A stretch of DNA of 64,000 nt from Saprospiraceae bacterium (GCA_016720635.1 JADKKF010000010.1:62001-126000), one strand, 5' to 3'; positions 18,593 to 30,000 are shown, numbered from the stretch's first letter. Translations and numbers: made by a program. Notes: generated by a model from the letters alone, not told the origin.

Positions 18593-19693
18593 TTAAAATT
18601 TTAAGCTGGAATGTATTATCCCACCGCCAACTACATCATCTCCTTCATAAATAACGGCGGACTGTCCAGGTGCGATTCCTCTCACATTGGCAGAAAATAC
18701 AATATCTAATGCATCCTCCACCATATTTAGCGTCGCCATGGTACCTACACGATCGTTGTAGCGGACTTGCACCGCCGCTTCAAAATTTGGAACTATGGTT
18801 TCGTATTTTTGTAAGTTAAGCTTGGTTACTTTCATCCCATTACGCAAGATGTCCTTAGCCTCACCCAATACTACTTTGTTGGTCACGGCATCGATTTCAG
18901 CTACATACATAGGCTGTCCGAATTCTTGTCCTAGTCCTTTTCTTTGACCGATTGTATAAAATGGATACCCTTTGTGTTTACCAATCACGTTGTTATTTAT
19001 ATCCACAAAATCGCCTCCAGCCAATTTATCTATTCCCTCGACATTATGTCTCAAAAAATTGCGGTAATCGTTGTCGGGAATGAAGCAAATCTCGAAACTT
19101 TCCGCTTTTTTTGATAGCTCCTCATATCCCCAATCAAAAGCCATTTTTCTAATTTCAGGTTTTGTATAAATCCCTAAAGGCAGCTTGGTCCTTGACAAAC
19201 ACTCTTGGCTGAGTCCCCATAATACATAGGTTTGGTCCTTTTGTTCATCTACACCCTTAGAGACAAAGTATCGATCATTTACTTGCTTTATAATGGCATA
19301 ATGCCCTGTAGCGATATGTTCACAATCTAGTGCATCTGCCCTCCGCAAAAGGCTTTCCCACTTAATATGAGTATTGCATAGCACACAAGGATTTGGTGTA
19401 CGCCCAGCCATATATTCATCGATAAAATTATCTATAACGTAATTGCCAAATTCCTCTCTGATATCTACTATAAAATGATGAAAGCCATTGTTTACGGCGA
19501 TTGCACGGGCATCATTGATAGAATCCAAACTGCAACATCCTGTTTCTTTTTTCGTGGCACTCGAATTGGCGTAGTCCCATGTTTTCATGGTCACACCGAT
19601 GACTTCGTAGCCTTCCTCGTGCAACATCATAGCCGCCACAGTGCTATCAATCCCCCCACTCATGGCTACCAGTATTTTTCCGTGTTTACTCAT
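18593..19693 (-). CDS. mnmA: tRNA-specific 2-thiouridylase MnmA
   Basis: Adds sulfur to U34 of tRNA-Lys, -Glu and -Gln. 366 residues. ATP-binding PP-loop MSGGIDSTVAAMM at residues 11-23. The first catalytic Cys is Cys103 in TPNPCVLCN, the second in FEICFIPDND. The TIGQRKGLG motif and C-terminal barrel are present. Intact and full length. The region upstream (19694-19950) diverges to the HhH/barrel gene. Confidence 0.96.
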   Translation of the reverse strand: MSKHGKILVAMSGGIDSTVAAMMLHEEGYEVIGVTMKTWDYANSSATKKETGCCSLDSINDARAIAVNNGFHHFIVDIREEFGNYVIDNFIDEYMAGRTPNPCVLCNTHIKWESLLRRADALDCEHIATGHYAIIKQVNDRYFVSKGVDEQKDQTYVLWGLSQECLSRTKLPLGIYTKPEIRKMAFDWGYEELSKKAESFEICFIPDNDYRNFLRHNVEGIDKLAGGDFVDINNNVIGKHKGYPFYTIGQRKGLGQEFGQPMYVAEIDAVTNKVVLGEAKDILRNGMKVTKLNLQKYETIVPNFEAAVQVRYNDRVGTMATLNMVEDALDIVFSANVRGIAPGQSAVIYEGDDVVGGGIIHSSLKF

Positions 19694-19950
19694 AAGATTT
19701 TTAAGATAGACGGTTTTTTATTGTTCTATGGTCAATAATTAGCCATTTTTAACAATTTTTATTACCATTAGTTCATAGTTTTTAAAGGATGGGAAGCTAT
19801 TTTTATTGCATGGATGCTCAATTTTATTTAATTTTTATCGAAAATATTTTTCTTTGAAAAAACAATTTATTGAGAATAACTAAAATCTTATAGCACTAAT
19901 TTTTTGGTTTTAAAAAATACTGCTTATATTGTTGCAATAATTTAGGAAAT

Positions 19951-22050
19951 ATGTCGCTGGTTCGGATTTATTTATTTATCGGCCTAGTCTTGGGCCTTTG
20001 TACAAAAGGAATTTCCCAAGCAGATACTTCGAGGGCTATTTTGGAAGATCAAGGTGTCCAAGATATCGTCGAGGACTTTGTGTCTCGAGGGGAAGGTGAA
20101 GAAGAATTCGATTTTAATACACTTACTGAGAATTTAGAATACAGGAAAAAACACCCATTAGATCTAAATTCAGCCACTGATCAAGAATTGCGTGAACTTG
20201 GATTATTGAACGAAATACAAATCAACAATCTAATAACTTATCGGAGGGAACTCGGAGATCTCATAGCTATATATGAACTGCAATCTATCTCTGGGTTTAA
20301 CGTAAATCTTATCAAAAGGATATCGCCTTTTGTTGCTGTTGGTGGGTCTCCATTCGACAATCAGGTTCCGATTTTGACCATGATGGCAAAGGGACAAAAT
20401 GATTTATTTTTCCGTTGGGCCAAAGGCCTGCAGACAAAAAAAGGTTTTACAGACCCAGTATTGCCTACTGATCAGAGATATCTTGGGAATGATCAAAAGT
20501 ATTATGTACGATTTAAACATTCATTTGAAAATAGGCTTAGTTATGGTTTTACAGCTGAGAAAGATCCAGGAGAACCATTTGCCGATAGTTTGAATAAATA
20601 TGGTTTTGATTTTTATTCATTTCATTTCTATATTAAAGATTTAAGCAAAAAAATCAAGTCCATTGCCATCGGTGACTTCAATGCAAGTATGGGTCAGGGA
20701 CTTATTATGCATTCTGGCTTTGGTGGAGGCAAAAGCAGTTTTGTTATGAATATCAAGCGAGGCGGAAGGACAGTAATTCCATATACATCTATAGCTGAGA
20801 GTAATTTTTTGAGAGGAGTTGGTATCACCATTGCTCCGTTTAAGAAGATAGAAACCAGCCTTTTCGTTAGTCGTGTAAATAAAGATGCAAATATTTTTAT
20901 TGATACTACCCAATTCATCAGTGACGAGGAGGTATTTACATCACTGCAAATCTCAGGATTCCATCGCACCAAAGCAGAGTTTTTGGACAAAGGGTCCATC
21001 CAGCAGACCAATATGGGGGCGAACATTAATTATAAGGATAAAAATTTTAAAATTGGTTTGAACGGGCTTTACACAAAGTTCAATAGACCATTTAATAGAT
21101 CTCCACAAATATACAATCAGTTTTATTTTTCAGGGGATGAACTCCTAAATGCTTCGGTAGATTATACTTATTTTTATAAAAATTTACATTTTTTTGGAGA
21201 GACAGCGGTTTCGGACTTTAAAAATTTTGCCACGGTTAATGGTCTTATGGTGAGTTTGGATAGAAAAGCGGAATTGGCATTTTTTCATAGGTACATTCCT
21301 AGAGATTATTCGGCTGTCAATTCTAATATTTTCGCAGAAACAGGGCAAGGAAATAATGAGAATGGACTTTACGTCGGCTTGGAAGTTCGCCCAACAAAAG
21401 GTTGGAAAATTTCATCCTATTTTGATTTTTGGAGCCATCCATGGTTGAGATTTCAAATCGACCAACCTAGCAACGGCCGAGAATTTTTTACCCGATTGAC
21501 TTATACAGTAAAGAGAAAAATGGAGGCATATATCCAAGTGCGGTATGAAGAAAAAGCAAAAAATTTGGTGTCTGAAGATATTCATATCTCCAATATAGCC
21601 TCGCACCAAAGAACCCAATTAAGGCTTCATGTGAGCAATAAGATCAGCAAGGAATTAGAATTGAGAAATAGGGCTGAATTTCATTTGTTCAAATTTCCAG
21701 GACAAAAAGATTCCAAAGGCTTTTTGATTTATCAAGACGTGATCTACAAGCCAGTTGGGCTGCCCATCCAGTTTTCTTCCCGTTTGGCATTGTTCGATAC
21801 CTATGATTATAATTCTAGGATTTATGCATACGAAAATGACCTTTTGTATAATTTCTCAGTACCCGCATTGTACAACCGAGGTACAAGATTCTATCTAAAT
21901 GTGCGTTATACGGGTATTCGCAATCTTTCTATCGAAGGCCGTTATTCTATCACTTCTTACAGTAATGTAGAGACCATCGGATCGGGTTTGGAAGAAATTA
22001 AAGGGTCAAAACGGTCTGAGATTAAAGCACAATTGAAATATTCTTTTTAA
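19951..22050 (+). CDS. Helix-hairpin-helix (ComEA-like) protein with outer-membrane barrel-like C terminus
   Basis: 699 residues. Signal peptide LFIGLVLGLCTKGISQ. Residues about 65-130 contain ComEA-type helix-hairpin-helix motifs (DLNSATDQELRELGLLNE and LQSISGFNVNLIKRISPF). The remaining 550 residues are rich in alternating aromatic strands and end with LKYSF, an outer-membrane-barrel-like C terminus. Bacteroidota genomes often carry such proteins, annotated only as HhH proteins; a role in DNA uptake is possible by analogy to ComEA but not shown. The following aminotransferase gene is immediately adjacent. Confidence 0.85.
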   Translation: MSLVRIYLFIGLVLGLCTKGISQADTSRAILEDQGVQDIVEDFVSRGEGEEEFDFNTLTENLEYRKKHPLDLNSATDQELRELGLLNEIQINNLITYRRELGDLIAIYELQSISGFNVNLIKRISPFVAVGGSPFDNQVPILTMMAKGQNDLFFRWAKGLQTKKGFTDPVLPTDQRYLGNDQKYYVRFKHSFENRLSYGFTAEKDPGEPFADSLNKYGFDFYSFHFYIKDLSKKIKSIAIGDFNASMGQGLIMHSGFGGGKSSFVMNIKRGGRTVIPYTSIAESNFLRGVGITIAPFKKIETSLFVSRVNKDANIFIDTTQFISDEEVFTSLQISGFHRTKAEFLDKGSIQQTNMGANINYKDKNFKIGLNGLYTKFNRPFNRSPQIYNQFYFSGDELLNASVDYTYFYKNLHFFGETAVSDFKNFATVNGLMVSLDRKAELAFFHRYIPRDYSAVNSNIFAETGQGNNENGLYVGLEVRPTKGWKISSYFDFWSHPWLRFQIDQPSNGREFFTRLTYTVKRKMEAYIQVRYEEKAKNLVSEDIHISNIASHQRTQLRLHVSNKISKELELRNRAEFHLFKFPGQKDSKGFLIYQDVIYKPVGLPIQFSSRLALFDTYDYNSRIYAYENDLLYNFSVPALYNRGTRFYLNVRYTGIRNLSIEGRYSITSYSNVETIGSGLEEIKGSKRSEIKAQLKYSF

Positions 22051-22064
22051 ACGCAAAAATTACA

Positions 22065-22829
22065 TTGGATAGGGCTACAAAGTACGGAGATGGATTTTTT
22101 GAGACCATTTTGGTTTATAATGGCAAGATTCCATTTATCGAATTTCACTTAAATAGGATCTTCAAAACAGCACAGTTTTTAGCGATACAAATTCCACGGC
22201 ATATTGACAAAATCTATTTTGAAAAATTAATTGAAGAGCAAGGTATCCAAAAAGGTGTGTATCGGCTTAGAGTTCAATTTTCGAGGGCAGGGGCGGGATT
22301 TTATTTTCCTGAATCAAATCAAATGTCCATCGAAAAAGAGATTGTACCTCTAACATTGCCTTATTCACTAATAAATCGATTCAACCACCCGATTCATTTT
22401 CTTAATTCTATAAAAAGTTCAAATATTCCTTATTGGAATTTTAAAACGTGCAACTCACACGCATATATTCTGCCAGCCATAGAAGCGCAAAAGTTAAATT
22501 TACCTGATGGCTTGTTATTAAACAACGAAGACCAACCCATCGAATGGATATATTCGAATCTGTTCATCTATGAGAATCGCGTATTGACCACACCTCCGCT
22601 AGGGTCAGGATGTGTAGATGGCGTGATGCGAAGGGCATTGGTTGAATGGTGCAGGATATCTGATTTCCAAATAGTTGAGAATCCAATAACCAGAAATGAA
22701 GTCGAAAAGGCAACACTTGTCCTCAAGACGAATGCTTTAACGGGTATCAGTATCAGTGGGGATGCTAACATCGATTCTAAATTGTTAAAATTATTAACCA
22801 ATTTTCAAGCACATTATTTAAGTGCTTGA
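22065..22829 (+). CDS. Class IV aminotransferase (PabC/IlvE-like PLP enzyme)
   Basis: PLP-dependent fold type IV enzyme (aminodeoxychorismate lyase or branched-chain/D-amino-acid transaminase type), 254 residues. RATKYGDGFFETI is the N-terminal signature, the PLP Lys is in WNFKTCNSHAYILP, and TPPLGSGCVDGVMRR is the family motif near the PLP phosphate. The start is unclear: no ATG exists. TTG at 22065 or ATT at 22059 or 22032 are the options; the family normally has about ten more N-terminal residues (FLNAKI is encoded upstream), and that would overlap the end of the previous gene. Confidence 0.85.
   Translation: MDRATKYGDGFFETILVYNGKIPFIEFHLNRIFKTAQFLAIQIPRHIDKIYFEKLIEEQGIQKGVYRLRVQFSRAGAGFYFPESNQMSIEKEIVPLTLPYSLINRFNHPIHFLNSIKSSNIPYWNFKTCNSHAYILPAIEAQKLNLPDGLLLNNEDQPIEWIYSNLFIYENRVLTTPPLGSGCVDGVMRRALVEWCRISDFQIVENPITRNEVEKATLVLKTNALTGISISGDANIDSKLLKLLTNFQAHYLSA
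22805..22829 (+). terminator. Hairpin overlapping the aminotransferase stop codon
   Basis: Perfect stem TCAAGCAC (22805-22812) with GTGCTTGA (22822-22829), followed by TTTA. The stop codon TGA lies inside the stem. Weak T-tract, so only a possible terminator. Confidence 0.4.
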
Positions 22830-22887
22830 TTTACAGTGATTTAGTTTAAAATTTATAAACTAGGTATGTTATATCGAAGTTAATTGT

Positions 22888-22895
22888 TACTTTTG
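22888..22895 (+). promoter_or_regulatory. Possible -7 box (TACTTTTG) of the OmpH gene
   Basis: TACTTTTG matches TAnnTTTG and lies about 50 bp before the ATG at 22946. No clear -33 box. Confidence 0.4.
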
Positions 22896-22945
22896 CACTT
22901 TCTTTTGAAATAAAAGGTGCGTCTAATTAGAAAAATTATTATAAA

Positions 22946-23458
22946 ATGAATTTAACAAAAGCATTAGCAACATTATTGATTTGTAGCAGTTTCTCCTTTG
23001 CTACTTTTGCCCAAAAATTTGGACATATGCATTCTGGAGAATTGTTGAGTCAAATGCCAGAAGTAAAATCCGCGGACAACTCCCTGAAGCTGCTTCAAGA
23101 TTCTTTGAAAACGGTGGGAGAGACAATGGTCAAAAAATTTGAGGCCAACTATACTGAGTACATGAAATTCGCCAATGCAGGGACTTTGAGTAAGGTTGAA
23201 ATGCAGAAAAAAGAAACTGCCCTTCAAGCTGAACAAGGAGCGGTTCAAGAATTTGAGCAGACTGCACAGGTGGTTATCATGGGCCGCAGAGAATTGTTGA
23301 TGAAGCCAGTCCTAGAGAAAGTAAACAAGGCAATCATCGAAGTTGGAAAGGAGGGCAAATACAACTATATTTTTGATAAAAGTTTGGACGCTATTCTCTT
23401 TTCACAAGACTCTGAGGATGTAACATCTCTCGTGAAGAAAAAGCTAGGATTGAATTAA
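22946..23458 (+). CDS. OmpH/Skp-family periplasmic chaperone
   Basis: 170 residues with signal peptide (CSSFSFATFAQ). FGHMHSGELLSQMPEVKSAD is the conserved N-terminal OmpH sequence; the middle is a helical coiled-coil tentacle region and the C terminus (YNYIFDKSLDAILFS) closes the body domain. Skp-like proteins bind unfolded outer membrane proteins in the periplasm. Single gene, convergent with frr, with a shared terminator. Confidence 0.93.
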   Translation: MNLTKALATLLICSSFSFATFAQKFGHMHSGELLSQMPEVKSADNSLKLLQDSLKTVGETMVKKFEANYTEYMKFANAGTLSKVEMQKKETALQAEQGAVQEFEQTAQVVIMGRRELLMKPVLEKVNKAIIEVGKEGKYNYIFDKSLDAILFSQDSEDVTSLVKKKLGLN

Positions 23459-23476
23459 AATTACACTTTAAAATAA

Positions 23477-23510
23477 AAAAAAGGACTTTCGATTTCGGAA
23501 GTCCTTTTTT
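23477..23510. terminator. Bidirectional Rho-independent terminator between ompH and frr
   Basis: AAAAAAGGACTT (23477-23488) pairs with AAGTCCTTTTTT (23499-23510) around a 10-nt loop. Poly-T follows on both strands, so it can end both convergent transcripts. Confidence 0.9.
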
Positions 23511-23550
23511 ATTGCTCTAAACCAATACTTGGAAGCCGCTAAGACTGAAT

Positions 23551-24114
23551 TTATAAAGTCATGATATCCTTCTCTTTTGATTCAATCTGTGTCTCTATCT
23601 TCTTAGAAAATTGATCAGTAAGTTCTTGTACCTTCTGTTCTTTTTTCTTGCCAAGATCTTCTGAGAAGCCATTCTTAATGGCTTTTTTGATTTCTTCCAT
23701 CACATCTCGTCGAGCATTTCGAGTACTTACTTTCGCTTCTTCTCCAAGATGTTTTGCTTGTTTGACCAGATCTTTTCTTCGATCTTCTGTAAGGGGTGGA
23801 ATCATCAATCGGATTATTTCACCATCATTTTGAGGAGTGATACCCAAATTAGCCTCAAAAATGGATCGTTCAATGGCAGCCAATATCTTTTTCTCCCAAG
23901 GCTGAATTGTTATAGTTCTAGCATCCGAAGTGCCAACATTGGCCACTTGAGTTAGCAGGGTAGGAGTGCCATAATAATCAACCTTTAGTCCATTCAAAAT
24001 AGCTGGAGAGGCCTTGCCTGTCCTGATTTTTATCAATTCATCATGTAGATGTACAAGGGCCTTTTCCATGGACTCCTTGGCCATATCTATCATCATATCT
24101 AATTCTTCGTTCAT
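23551..24114 (-). CDS. frr: Ribosome recycling factor
   Basis: Splits post-termination ribosomes together with EF-G. 187 residues, standard size. Characteristic stretches are LIKIRTGKASPAIL, VDYYGTPTLLTQVANV, TITIQPWEK, LGITPQNDGEIIRLMIPPLTEDRRKDLVK and VSTRNARRD. Intact. Convergent with ompH. Confidence 0.97.
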   Translation of the reverse strand: MNEELDMMIDMAKESMEKALVHLHDELIKIRTGKASPAILNGLKVDYYGTPTLLTQVANVGTSDARTITIQPWEKKILAAIERSIFEANLGITPQNDGEIIRLMIPPLTEDRRKDLVKQAKHLGEEAKVSTRNARRDVMEEIKKAIKNGFSEDLGKKKEQKVQELTDQFSKKIETQIESKEKDIMTL

Positions 24115-24371
24115 AATATTTCTTTATATTTTAAGTAAAATTACCATATTTCAAGTAATAAATTAAAATATGTTTCTCGATTTTTTTCAAATTTTACATT
24201 CCATATAATTTTTTAAAACAAGTATTAGTTCCCAATGGTTACTAAATTTGTCCATTCTTATTATTTTAATATTATTATAGGAAGATAGGATCTCTTTAAG
24301 TTTGGGATTTTCTTAAGCTTAAATTATTTTTTTGTATTAATTCTAAAAATGAAAATGCTTCTCACAAGTAT

Positions 24372-26769
24372 ATGATTGAAAATGAAATGGATTTTTATCC
24401 AGCCAACATTAAAATTGACCTAGAATTTGACAAAATAGAAGAACTAGTTTTCAACTATTGTTTGAGTGATTGGACTAAGGAAATATCTTTCCCTTTACCT
24501 ATTTTTATTGATAAAAACGAAATCGAAAGATCCCTAGCTGAGGTGGATGAAGCCAAAATTTCATTTGCAAAAGGGGATTCTATGCCATTGCAATCTTTCG
24601 AAAATATTGACGATATTCTTCGTATGCTGAATATCGAAGATTACGTGCTCGGTATAGATCAGATATTGCAATTAAGGAGCCAACTGAAAATAGTCCAACA
24701 ACTTATTACCTACTTTAATCCAGATCGACAACTTGTTTATCCAAATCTTTTCAAACATATTCAAACGATCATATTTAATGATGGATTGGTTAGGACGATG
24801 GATGCCATCATTAATCCTCTCGGAGAGATTAGGTCGGATGCTTCTCCTGCGCTGGTGGCGATAAGGAAAGTCATCAATGGGAAGTTGGGAGAAATCGATC
24901 GTGAATTCAAAAAAATCCTCACAAATCTAAGGCAACTCGGTGTACTCACAGACTCTGGTGAATCCATTCGAAATGGCCGCAAGGTTGTGTCAGTCTTCGC
25001 GGAACACAAAAGGCAAATACCTGGTATCATCCACGATGAGTCGGCTACGGGAAAAACGGTCTATATCGAACCAAATGCCATGATAAGCCTGCATAACGAG
25101 TATTTTGAAGCGCTCCAAGAGGAAAAAAGAGAGATTTATAAGATACTGAAACTTTTGTGCCAGCAGCTCAGACCATATGTGGAGCATTTTCAGACTTATA
25201 GCCAATTGTTGCTTGCGCCTAGACTTTATTCTAGCCAAGGGAAAGTTTGGTCTAGATATACAAGGTGAAATGCCCAATATCCTCGATCAGCCTCATATTG
25301 ATATTCGTCACGGGAGACATCCCTTGCTGCTATTGAAATTCCGAGGCAAAAAGCAAAAAGTCGAACCATTCGATATGCGGTTGGACAAATACAAAATATT
25401 GCTCATCAGTGGGCCTAATGCAGGAGGGAAGTCGATTACACTTAAGTCCGTAGGATTGCTACAGATGATGGTGCAAGCGGGACTTTTGGTCCCAGTAAAG
25501 CCTTATTCTGAATTCGGGATTTTTCACCAATTTTTCTCTGATATCGGAGATCACCAGTCACTTGAAGAGGATCTGAGTACTTACTCATCGCACCTTAAAG
25601 CCATGCATTATTTTATACATAATGCGGACGAAAGGACCTTGATTTTGTTAGATGAATTCGGAACAGGTACGGAGCCCAAAGTCGGAGGAGCCATCGCAGA
25701 AGGTGTGTTAAAAATGCTGATTCATCTCGATGCTTTTGCAGTAATCACGACCCATTATGCCAATCTTAAACTTTTCGCTTATCACTCCCAATCAATGATA
25801 AACGGTGCTATGGATTTTGACAAGGAGACGTTAAGTCCAACTTATCGCCTTCGGATTGGAAAGCCAGGGTCTTCCTATGCTTTCGAAATTGCGCAAAAAG
25901 TGGGCCTGCCTTCAGCCATCATTGACTATGCACGTCATCGAATTGGCGCAAATGAACACGCCGTAGACGAGCTTTTGGTCGATTTGCAACGTGAAAAACA
26001 AGAAATTGAAGAAAAACTCAACGAAATATCAGAAAAACAAAAATTATTAGACCGTCTCATCAAAAATTATGAGAGTGCACATTTTGATTTTGAAATAAAG
26101 CGAAAAAAACTAAAGCTAGAAGCCAAGGAACTGGCCATTTCTAAGACAGATGCCGAAGAAAAGGCCGTTGAGAGTATTCTCAAATCCATAAGAAAAGAGA
26201 AAAACGAAGCCATTGTACATCAAAAAATGGTAGAACTAAAGGCTAAAAAAATAGCTCTCCTGAAGGAAACCGACTCGATCATTGAAGATGTCCACAATAC
26301 GGAGAAATCCTCAAATGTTCTGAATAAACCAGTCGAACAAGGTGATTTTGTCAGAATTAGGGCGACGGGTGCCACAGGAGAGGTTGATTCTGTGCAGAAA
26401 GATACGGCCATCGTGATTGTAGGGCAGATGCGGATGCGATTTAAACTGCGAGATATAATTCCCATCAGCGAACCTGTCGCGGTGCAGTCTTTCAAAAGCG
26501 TACATTTTGATCGCATCGACGCTTCGGCAAAATCAGAAATAAAAATCGATATTAGGGGCATGCGAAAGGAAGAGGCCATTTTTGCGCTACAGACTTTTTT
26601 TGATAAGGCGTTGATGGCGGATCACCATGAGTTGTCCGTTCTTCATGGGAAAGGTGATGGCGTTTTGCGACTGATAGTGAAGGAGGTTGCACGCCAATAT
26701 GATGGCGCAAAGGTCAGACATCCAGAAGAGGATCAAGGTGGCCAAGGGATTTCACTGGTTAATTTATAG
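24372..26769 (+). CDS. mutS2: MutS2-family endonuclease/ribosome-rescue ATPase, one frameshift
   Basis: MutS2 suppresses recombination and, in Bacillus, splits collided ribosomes. The lever/clamp domains occupy the first part, the ABC ATPase has Walker A GPNAGGKSITLKS and Walker B TLILLDEFGTGTEP, a coiled coil follows, and the C-terminal Smr nuclease domain has DIRGMRKEEA and LHGKGDGVLR. The frame breaks near 25218-25219, where one C is extra: removing it joins YSQLLLA to LDFILAKGKFGLD, which is the normal family sequence. Corrected length is 798 residues. MIENEMD at 24372 or MDFYPA a few codons later may be the start. Confidence 0.9.
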
Positions 26770-26773
26770 CAGA

Positions 26774-26927
26774 TTTTGGGCGTCTCCCTGCGCTCTCCCG
26801 TAGATCGAGCTCAGGGTCGCGTGTTGCGTGGGTTCCGTCTCGTTAGGCCAGAGGCCCAAACGAGACTTTAGTTAGTAAAAATTATTGACTAACTAAACCA
26901 CTCCACCCGCTGACGCATTTTTGTTGG
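26774..26927 (-). repeat. Structured intergenic element, copy R6
   Basis: Copy on the minus strand (5' end near 26927). Terminal pairing GCGTC/GACGC (26912-26916 with 26780-26784); motif GGAGTGG; P1 is an AT-rich perfect 10-bp stem TTTAGTTAGT/ACTAACTAAA (26867-26876 with 26888-26897); P2 GTCTCGTT/AACGAGAC (26837-26844 with 26859-26866); shortened core GGAACCC; 3' end GACGCCCAAAA next to the mutS2 stop. It lies between convergent mutS2 and a T9SS gene. Confidence 0.7.
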
Positions 26928-27009
26928 TTCTTCCATTTTTCTTGAGTTAAGTTCTAATGCCTTTGGTTGTATTTTTACTTGTTTGTTTTAATTGAAATTT
27001 ATGTTTTTA

Positions 27010-30000
27010 TCATTTTACCAATGTGATGGTTCCAGCTGCTTTCTCCCGATGATTGTCGAGCCAAAGAATTTCGCAGGTATAAACATAAGCACCTGGAAGA
27101 CATTCTTGTCCATTTAGTTTTCCATCCCAGCCTTTTTCTCCACTTGTTTTTAGGTGCTTGCCTTCCCACAATAAGTTGCCCCACCTATCCAAAATATTCA
27201 AAGAGATTATATCAGCGATGGCATCATTTCCAAAAACCGTAAAAAAATCATTTTGACCGTCTTTATTTGGTGAGAAAACATTTGGAATATAATAATCGCA
27301 ATTATACACTTGAAAGGCATCAAAAACAGTCAAGGTATCAAAACAAATGTCTAGGTAATTTGCCACCAAAGAAATCTTATGAAACCCTTTTCCAAACTCC
27401 TGGACTGGATTCATTTCGGTGGATATAGCTCCATCGTCGAATGTCCACAAATAGCCGTTGGCATTTTCGGAATTATTGGTAAATTCGATGACCAAAGGCG
27501 CACACCCTCCATCTTGATTAACCGAAAAATCAGCAATGGGTCCAGGTGTGAGGCTGATATCTTTGGAGATGCTATTGGCGCACAAAGTAGGATAGGAGAT
27601 GGCTGTGAGTTTTACTCTATTTGTTAAATTTGGACCATTGAAAGCATGCTGTCCGTGATAATTGACAGTATCTAAGCTTCCATCTCCATATTCCCAAATG
27701 TATCTTGCATTTTCGTTATTGCTAACATTGGTAAGGTTGAAGCCATTTTCTACACATAGTATATCAGGGATCTCAAAGTTTACATGCGGAAGGGACTGGG
27801 TTTTGACTTCGTGGACGATGCTGTCATAACCACAATGATTGAAAACTTTTAGCTTGATTTTATATATTTTCTCGCCCTCAGCAAAGCTTGGATAGGCATT
27901 TTGGCCTACAGCAGTCTGTCCATTCCCAAAATCCCAAACCGAGTTCTGTGGGATTGGAACAGATTCATTGGTTAGATTGACGATCTCGTTAGGACAAATC
28001 AATGTTTTGTTGAGGCTGAAAAATGCGTGAATATCTGGCGGTGTAACAGCTATTTCGCGAGTTATGCTTGATTGCCCACACTCATTTTGAACCCTGAGTA
28101 AAATGTTGTAAATCCGAGTAGTATCCTTGGCTAAAAAAGTAACAGGAATGTAAATTTTACAATCAGACACTAGACTATCATTACCAAAATTCCAATTGCA
28201 GCCATCGACATTGCCTGTAGATTGATTGATAAATGTTAAGGTCAATGGAGAACAGCCAGTCTCAACTCCATCTATCCCTATTTTAGCTTTAGGGAATGGC
28301 AATACGCTAACCCAAGATGTCTTAACTTCATCTTTACAAATATTGTAGGCTTTGAAAGTAATTTTGTACCGCTGAACTGTGTCTGAATTATTATAGAAAC
28401 TCAATGTTGAATTCATCGAATAAGTTGGAAATACCCCTGGGGACTGACCTTCAATATTCCACTCATAGGATACACTTGACATCATGGGAGATAATGGGCT
28501 CATGGCAACTTCTAAAGGCGCACAACCTTGATCTTTATTTAATTTGAACCCATCATTTATAGGAAGCTGGAGCACCGTCGTTTTCAAGGACAAAGAATCT
28601 TTGCAGGTTCCATTTGTAGCTACTGTTTTTACATTTACCTCGCCAGAAGGCATGTTAACGAAAGGTGGAGGTGATACAAGCGTGTCATTCAAGTACCATC
28701 TCAAATCAGAATTTGTACTTACACTTAAGTCAACCGTTGCCCCTTCGCAATAAACGGGCAATAATGTAAAAGAAACATCTGGATCGACTTTGGTAACCTT
28801 TATTGTAGCTGTGTCTTTGCAACCATCGCTGTTTTGAACCAAATAATCAAAATATGAGATAGAATCTTGTAAACCATTGACGATCAATGAATCATTAACC
28901 AAGCAAGAAAGGCAATTTTTTGCAATCCATGTCCCACCAGAAGGTGTCCCTGTCAATAACTTGTTTTGATCTGTATTACAGAGTTTTAGATCTGCTGCTG
29001 CGGCATTAATTATACTGGTTATGAACCTAATGCTATCAGAATTAGCACAAGATCCGCTTCCTAATTTATATTTCAACAAAATGTGCCTTCATCCTTTGGA
29101 TTAAAATAAAATTTGTTGGATTGGTTGGTCACATTGATTCCAGTCCATGTGCCGCCATTGGGAAAGGCATTTAATTCGAACAATCCGCTGCTACTACAAA
29201 TGATTTGGTCCATTGCGATATTCTGAATGCTGATATCTGAAATTCCAGCAACTACGAACGTGTCAAGTTTTACTGATTCACCACAAATATTAGTCCCCGA
29301 AACTCGTACAATATGTGTGCCTTGGCTTAGCGTGAGTGGAAAGCTTGTTACGGTCAGGTTATTGACTTGGTAGGTGAGATTTGGATTTAAAGGTGAAGGG
29401 GTGTAGTTGATGATTTGACACGTATCAGGACTTGGAATGAGGGGAAATCTTAAAGTGTCGATGACAGTGATATTCGTAAAAGCCTCTTGATAACAGGTTC
29501 CAGACCCCCTCGAGTATTTCAATCTATAAGTACCTGCTATGGTAGGAATAAAGCTTGATCCACCCGAAATCCAAGTAGATCCGCTCCAAGTGCCTCCAGC
29601 TGGTTCTGCAGTTAGTGTTAGTCTAGGACTCCCCTTGCAAAGGGAAATATTGGCAGATGGCGACAAAATAGAAATAGGGGTATTATTGGCAACTGCGAAT
29701 GTATCACTGATTGAACTCACTCCGCACGCATTGGAGACATTGGCTGCCACGTGATATGCCCCCTCAGGTAATGTGATGGGAAAACTTGTATAAGCCGTGC
29801 CATTGATATAATAGGTAGTTCCGTTTGAATACGGATTTGGCGTATAGCTTAAGGTAACGCATCCATCTGCTTGTGCCTGTAAACTGGCTGAGGTAGGAGT
29901 CACGACATTAACGGTAATATTCTTTGCGCTTGGAATCATGCATGAATTGTCAACCGTGAGCTTTATTACATATTTCCCTGGTGCAGTAAATTCAAGTCTG

